From Chitinophaga pinensis (lineage in GTDB: Bacteria > Pseudomonadota > Gammaproteobacteria > Burkholderiales > Burkholderiaceae_C), in NCBI GenBank assembly GCA_943326015.2, contig CALPRQ020000001.1, positions 109,029 to 173,028 of the forward strand: 64,000 nucleotides of DNA. Reading direction: 5' to 3'. How positions within the stretch are numbered: position 1 is the first letter of the stretch; each line of letters starts with the position of its first letter. This document shows, one piece after another, positions 60,533 to 64,000 of the stretch. Below the pieces are notes generated by a model. The model saw nothing but the letters and a program-made list of their open reading frames with translations. It was not told where the DNA came from and did not search any database. Position numbers and translations under genes: made by a program.

Positions 60533-62962
60533 TTACAGGCTGAAGTCCGCTGCGGTCAGCGTCGTCACGCCCGTGAGCAGGATTTCGTGCTCTGCCGCCG
60601 TGTCAATGTCGGTGTTGAGGTAGACGATGCCGTTGCCGTTGCCGTCCGCCGCAAAGCGCACCTGGCCGGCCGTGGCGCTGAACTTCGTGACCCAGGTGAA
60701 AGCCTGGTCACCAGTCCTGGTCAGGTTGGCATCGATGGCCGACAGATCGATCTTGTCCTCGCCATGCTTGAAATCCGCAATCACATCGCGTGCGGTGGCA
60801 CCCAGGCCGAAGTCTGTCAGAGCAGTGAAGCTGAAAATGTCGTTGCCAGTGCCACCCGTCAGCTGGTCAGCCCCGGCACCGCCGATCAGCGTGTCGTTGC
60901 CAGCCAGGCCAAAGAGTTTGTCGTTGCCACCCAAGCCCGAGAGCTTGTCGTAACTGCCCGCATCGATGGTGTCGCCCTTGAGGGTGTCGACACCACTCGT
61001 TCCGGTCAGCGTCAGATCGTCACGCACCGCCGCGACCGCGACCTTGGCTTGAACCGCCGTGGCCGACACAGCGCCTGAATTGTCCTTCGCCACGGCAGTG
61101 AAGGCGTTGAGCGTGCCGTTGGCATTGGCCGCCGGAGTCCAGAAGGCGGACTTGGTGCCATCTATCGTGTGGTTGGTCGTGACATTCCATGCCGTGGCGC
61201 TGGCGGCACTGGTCCCGATCTTGAGCGTGCCGCTGGTCACGGCCTTGACCACGAAGGCCGTCACAATGCCATCCATATCGGCTTCGTTGCCCTTGCTGAT
61301 GAGTTCCGCCAGGGATATCGACACCGCCGTGTCTTCATTGCCGGTCTTGACCGAAGTACCGAAGGAGCTCAGCGTCGGCGCGTCATTGACCGCCGCGACG
61401 TTCAGCGTCATCTGGTACGCGCTGGTCGACATGGCCGTGCCGTCGCTGACCTTGAAGCCGAAGTTGGCGTAAGCCGCGCCGTTGCCATCGGCTGCCGGCG
61501 TGTAGGCCAGCTTGCCCGCCGCGATGTCAACCGCCTTGATGACCTGATTCAGCGTGACATCGGCGCCGTTGAGCTTCAGTGCGCCCTTGCTTTCCAGGGT
61601 GGTCACAGTGATCGATTGCAGGCTGTCGCCCGCATCGACGTCGCTGAAACCGAAGTCCGCCAGCGCAAACGCCTTGGTCGTGTCCTCGTTCAAGGTGACC
61701 GCGCGGTTGCTGGCAGTCGGCGCATCGTTGACCGTCGTGACGTTCAGCGTCATCTGGTACGCGCTGGTCGACATGGCCGTGCCGTCGCTGACCTTGAAGC
61801 CGAAGTTGGCGTAAGCCGCGCCGTTGCCATTGGCCAGCGGCGTATAGGCCAGCTTGCCCGCCGCGATGTCGGCCGCCTTGATGACCTGATTCAGCGTGAC
61901 ATCGGCGCCGTTGAGCTTGAGCGCGCCCTTGGCCTCCAGCGTCGTGATCTTGACCGACTGCAGGCTGTTGCCCGCATCGACGTCGCTGAAACCGAAGTCC
62001 GCCAGCGCGAACTTCCTGGTCTGGTCCTCGTTGAAGGTGACCGAGCGGTGGCTCGCCGTCGGCGCTTCATTGACGTCGATCACGCTCACGCTCACCGCCT
62101 GGCTCGCACTCAAGGTACCGTCGCTGACCTCGACCGTGATCGCATAGCTGGGCTGCGTCTCGTAATCCGCCGCCGCATTCAGCCTGACCGCGCCCGCCGC
62201 GTCGATCGTGAACTTCGCCGCATCGGCACCCGACAGGCTGTAGCTCAGCGTCGCGCCGGCATCCACGTCGCTGGCCACGGCCTGATAGACCAGCGCGCTC
62301 GTCGCCGCGTTTTCCGCCACGCTCGCGCTGCTGCCCGAGCTCAGCACCGGCGCCTCGTTGACGTCCAGAACCGATACTCGCCAGGCTTGCGACTGCCCAT
62401 CCACTGCGATTGAAAAATCGTAGCTGTTCTTGATGACCTGGGACGCCGGATCGGCTTCGTAATTCAGGTCAGTGCCGCTTTTCACATACAGATCGCCATC
62501 GCTCAGCTCGAAGGAGCCGGCATCCGACCCCGCCAATGCGGCCGACTGCCCCAGATTCAGATCCGCCAGCTTGACACGACCGCTGCTGGCCGCATTCTCG
62601 GCAACCGCCACCAGACCGCCTGCGACCTGGACGGTCGGATCGTTGACCCCTCCCGACCAACTCAACGCCAGGGGCTGGCTGGCTGGCGCGTCGATGATGG
62701 GCACCACCAACTCAAGAAGATTGCCGGCAGAGATGGGCGACAACATGCTGAACCCGGTGAGAGCCAGCACACCATCCTGATAGTTTTTATCAAACAACCA
62801 ATTCTCTGGCTTGACAAAATCAGCGTTGGCAAGCTCAAGACGGCCCGATGGATCTTTCAGCTCAAGATCGTAAGACTCAACGGGAGAGCCTTGGACACCG
62901 AGAGACAAGATCAGACTGAAGCCATCGACTCTTGCACTGGAAATGAAAAGACTGGCACTCAT
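60533..62962 (-). CDS. RTX/cadherin-like repeat protein
   Basis: 809 residues from ATG 62962, which has an AGGAA ribosome site 7 bases upstream; a TTG 15 bases earlier is less likely. Layout: an N-domain (1-105) without a classical signal peptide; cadherin-like domains (VSVLDVNEAPVLSSGSSASVAENAATS, near 210-310); two near-identical 114-residue VCBS-like repeats (FNEDTTxxFALADFGFSDVDAG) near 310-535; a third related domain; RTX nonapeptides (GLGGNDKLFGLAGNDTLIGG) near 685; and a C-terminal secretion domain ending TAADFSL. A likely type I-secreted adhesin-like protein. The last ~167 codons are nearly identical to the next gene. Confidence 0.85.
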   Translation of the reverse strand: MSASLFISSARVDGFSLILSLGVQGSPVESYDLELKDPSGRLELANADFVKPENWLFDKNYQDGVLALTGFSMLSPISAGNLLELVVPIIDAPASQPLALSWSGGVNDPTVQVAGGLVAVAENAASSGRVKLADLNLGQSAALAGSDAGSFELSDGDLYVKSGTDLNYEADPASQVIKNSYDFSIAVDGQSQAWRVSVLDVNEAPVLSSGSSASVAENAATSALVYQAVASDVDAGATLSYSLSGADAAKFTIDAAGAVRLNAAADYETQPSYAITVEVSDGTLSASQAVSVSVIDVNEAPTASHRSVTFNEDQTRKFALADFGFSDVDAGNSLQSVKITTLEAKGALKLNGADVTLNQVIKAADIAAGKLAYTPLANGNGAAYANFGFKVSDGTAMSTSAYQMTLNVTTVNDAPTASNRAVTLNEDTTKAFALADFGFSDVDAGDSLQSITVTTLESKGALKLNGADVTLNQVIKAVDIAAGKLAYTPAADGNGAAYANFGFKVSDGTAMSTSAYQMTLNVAAVNDAPTLSSFGTSVKTGNEDTAVSISLAELISKGNEADMDGIVTAFVVKAVTSGTLKIGTSAASATAWNVTTNHTIDGTKSAFWTPAANANGTLNAFTAVAKDNSGAVSATAVQAKVAVAAVRDDLTLTGTSGVDTLKGDTIDAGSYDKLSGLGGNDKLFGLAGNDTLIGGAGADQLTGGTGNDIFSFTALTDFGLGATARDVIADFKHGEDKIDLSAIDANLTRTGDQAFTWVTKFSATAGQVRFAADGNGNGIVYLNTDIDTAAEHEILLTGVTTLTAADFSL

Positions 62963-63551
62963 GAGTTGTTCCTGCAAGCGAAATGAAGAGATCCGGCAAT
63001 CTGATCATCAAATGAATATGTAATGACTGGACGCAGCGGAACGCGCGTGACTCACAGATTGAAGTCCAACGCTGACAGCGTCGTCACGCCCGTGAGCAGG
63101 ATTTCATGCTCCGCCGCCGCGTCGCTGTCGGTGTTGAGGTAGACGACGCCGTTGCCCTTGCCATCCGCTGCAAAACACACCTGGCCGGCCGTGGCGCTGA
63201 ACTTCGTGACCCAGGTGAAAGCCTGGTCACCAGTCCTGGTCAGGTTGGCGTCGATGGCCGACAGATCGATCTTGTCCTCGCCATGCTTGAAATCCGCAAT
63301 CACATCGCGTGCGGTGGCACCCAGGCCGAAGTCTGTCAGAGCAGTGAAGCTGAAAATGTCGTTGCCCGTGCCACCCGTGAGCTGGTCAGCCCCCGCGCCA
63401 CCGATCAGCGTGTCATTGCCAGCCAGACCAAAGAGTTTGTCATTACCACCCAAGCCCGAGAGCTTGTCGTAGCTGCCCACATCGATGGTATCGCCCTTGA
63501 GGGTGTCGGCGCCACTCGTTCCGGTCAATGTCAGATCGTCACGCACCGCCG
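60533..63551 (-). repeat. Pair of ~500-bp direct repeats 2519 bp apart (3' ends of two RTX genes)
   Basis: Bases 60533-61032 and 63052-63551 align without gaps at an offset of 2519 and differ at only scattered positions; both encode the RTX block and secretion domain. A further 342-bp VCBS-like unit is shared (markers at 61399, 61741, 63555 and 63897). Recombination between the copies would delete 2.5 kb and fuse the two genes in frame. Confidence 0.88.
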
Positions 63552-64000
63552 TGACGTTGAGCATCATCTGATAGGCGCTGGCCGAATCGGCCGTGCCGTC
63601 ACTGACCTTGAAGCCGAAGTTGGCGTAAGCCCCGCCATTGCCATTGGACAGCGGCGTGTAGGCCAGCTTGCCCGCCGCGATGTCAGCCGCCTTGATGACC
63701 TGATTCAGCGTGACATCGGCACCGCTGAGCTTGAGCGCGCCCTTGGCTTCGAGCGTCGTGATCTTGACCGACTGCAGGCTGTCGCCCGGATCGACATCCT
63801 TGAAACCGAAGTCCGCCACTGCGAACTTGCGGGTCGTGTCCTCGTTGAAGGTGACCGAGCGGTGGCTCGCCGTCGGTGCGTCGTTGACTGCCGTGACGTT
63901 CAGCGTCATCTGGTACGCGCTGGTCGACATGGCCGTGCCGTCGCTGACCTTGAAGCCGAAGTTGGCGTAAGCCGCGCCGTTGCCATTGGCCAGCGGCGTA
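63052..64000 (-). CDS. RTX/VCBS-like repeat protein, C-terminal part
   Basis: 316 codons are visible; the frame is open through the right edge, so the start lies outside. It holds the end of one and a complete second 114-residue VCBS-like repeat (FNEDTTRKFAVADFGFKDVDPG, then AYTPLSNGNGGAYANFGFKVSDGT), then the RTX nonapeptides and a C-terminal secretion domain ending SALDFNL. It lies 89 bases upstream of the 809-residue paralogue and is clearly a tandem duplicate of it. Confidence 0.85.
   Translation of the reverse strand, partial: TPLANGNGAAYANFGFKVSDGTAMSTSAYQMTLNVTAVNDAPTASHRSVTFNEDTTRKFAVADFGFKDVDPGDSLQSVKITTLEAKGALKLSGADVTLNQVIKAADIAAGKLAYTPLSNGNGGAYANFGFKVSDGTADSASAYQMMLNVTAVRDDLTLTGTSGADTLKGDTIDVGSYDKLSGLGGNDKLFGLAGNDTLIGGAGADQLTGGTGNDIFSFTALTDFGLGATARDVIADFKHGEDKIDLSAIDANLTRTGDQAFTWVTKFSATAGQVCFAADGKGNGVVYLNTDSDAAAEHEILLTGVTTLSALDFNL

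Overview
The window is a high-GC bacterial chromosome segment. Its gene content (PaaH/Hbd-type 3-hydroxybutyryl-CoA dehydrogenase, SlyX, an Lrp-like gene divergent from glmS, an SHP/DHC/cytochrome b561 cluster, Mpl, RodA, TldD, LpxC) fits a Gram-negative betaproteobacterium of the order Burkholderiales, possibly near Leptothrix/Sphaerotilus/Rubrivivax. The placement is inferred from gene content and composition, not from a database match. I saw no rRNA, tRNA, CRISPR array, intact insertion sequence or prophage, and no gene-free stretch over 300 bases.

Layout. 1-6.3 kb: end of a GNAT-domain protein, hbd, slyX, a small Cys-rich protein, glmU, an SH3 protein, an Lrp-family regulator and glmS; GlmS and GlmU supply UDP-GlcNAc for the wall, LPS and the polysaccharide locus further on. 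6.3-15.1 kb: a b561-DHC-SHP cytochrome operon divergent from a PepSY / response regulator / sensor kinase operon, then an RND efflux pair without an outer-membrane partner. 15.1-23.7 kb: housekeeping genes (mpl, a DAHP synthase, tldD, rodA, a YqiA-like esterase, radA, dgkA, a PAP2 phosphatase). The DAHP synthase gene is preceded by a complete-looking transcription attenuator with an aromatic-rich leader peptide.

23.8-45.4 kb: a Wzx/Wzy-type surface polysaccharide locus reading in one direction: Wzi-like and Wza-like export proteins, Wzz, an initiating phosphoglycosyl transferase, WecB and WecC (UDP-ManNAcA), a VioA-like aminotransferase with an acyltransferase and a WecF-like GT56 transferase (4-acylamido-4,6-dideoxyhexose), Wzx, two further glycosyltransferases, an AT-rich Wzy, then FnlA-FnlB-FnlC-WbuB (UDP-L-FucNAc and its transfer). 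The predicted repeat unit contains an N-acetylhexosamine, ManNAcA, a 4-amino-sugar and L-FucNAc. The rml genes for the dTDP-4-keto precursor are not here. Composition is patchy, with a very AT-rich insert at about 37.87-39.41 kb.

45.5-50 kb: an RNase II-type exonuclease, a TonB-like protein, ruvC and lpxC. 50-64 kb: four tandem, minus-strand RTX/Ig-like/cadherin-like repeat proteins, the last running off the right edge. Two share a ~515-residue N-terminal module that I do not recognise. Ahead of that pair (60.38-60.46 kb, minus strand) lies a sequence matching the conserved core of a GEMM-I cyclic di-GMP riboswitch, followed by a possible terminator. This suggests second-messenger control of large, probably type I-secreted surface proteins.

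The strongest items for follow-up are the GEMM-I/RTX arrangement, the aromatic attenuator, the unknown RTX N-terminal module, and the mosaic polysaccharide locus.
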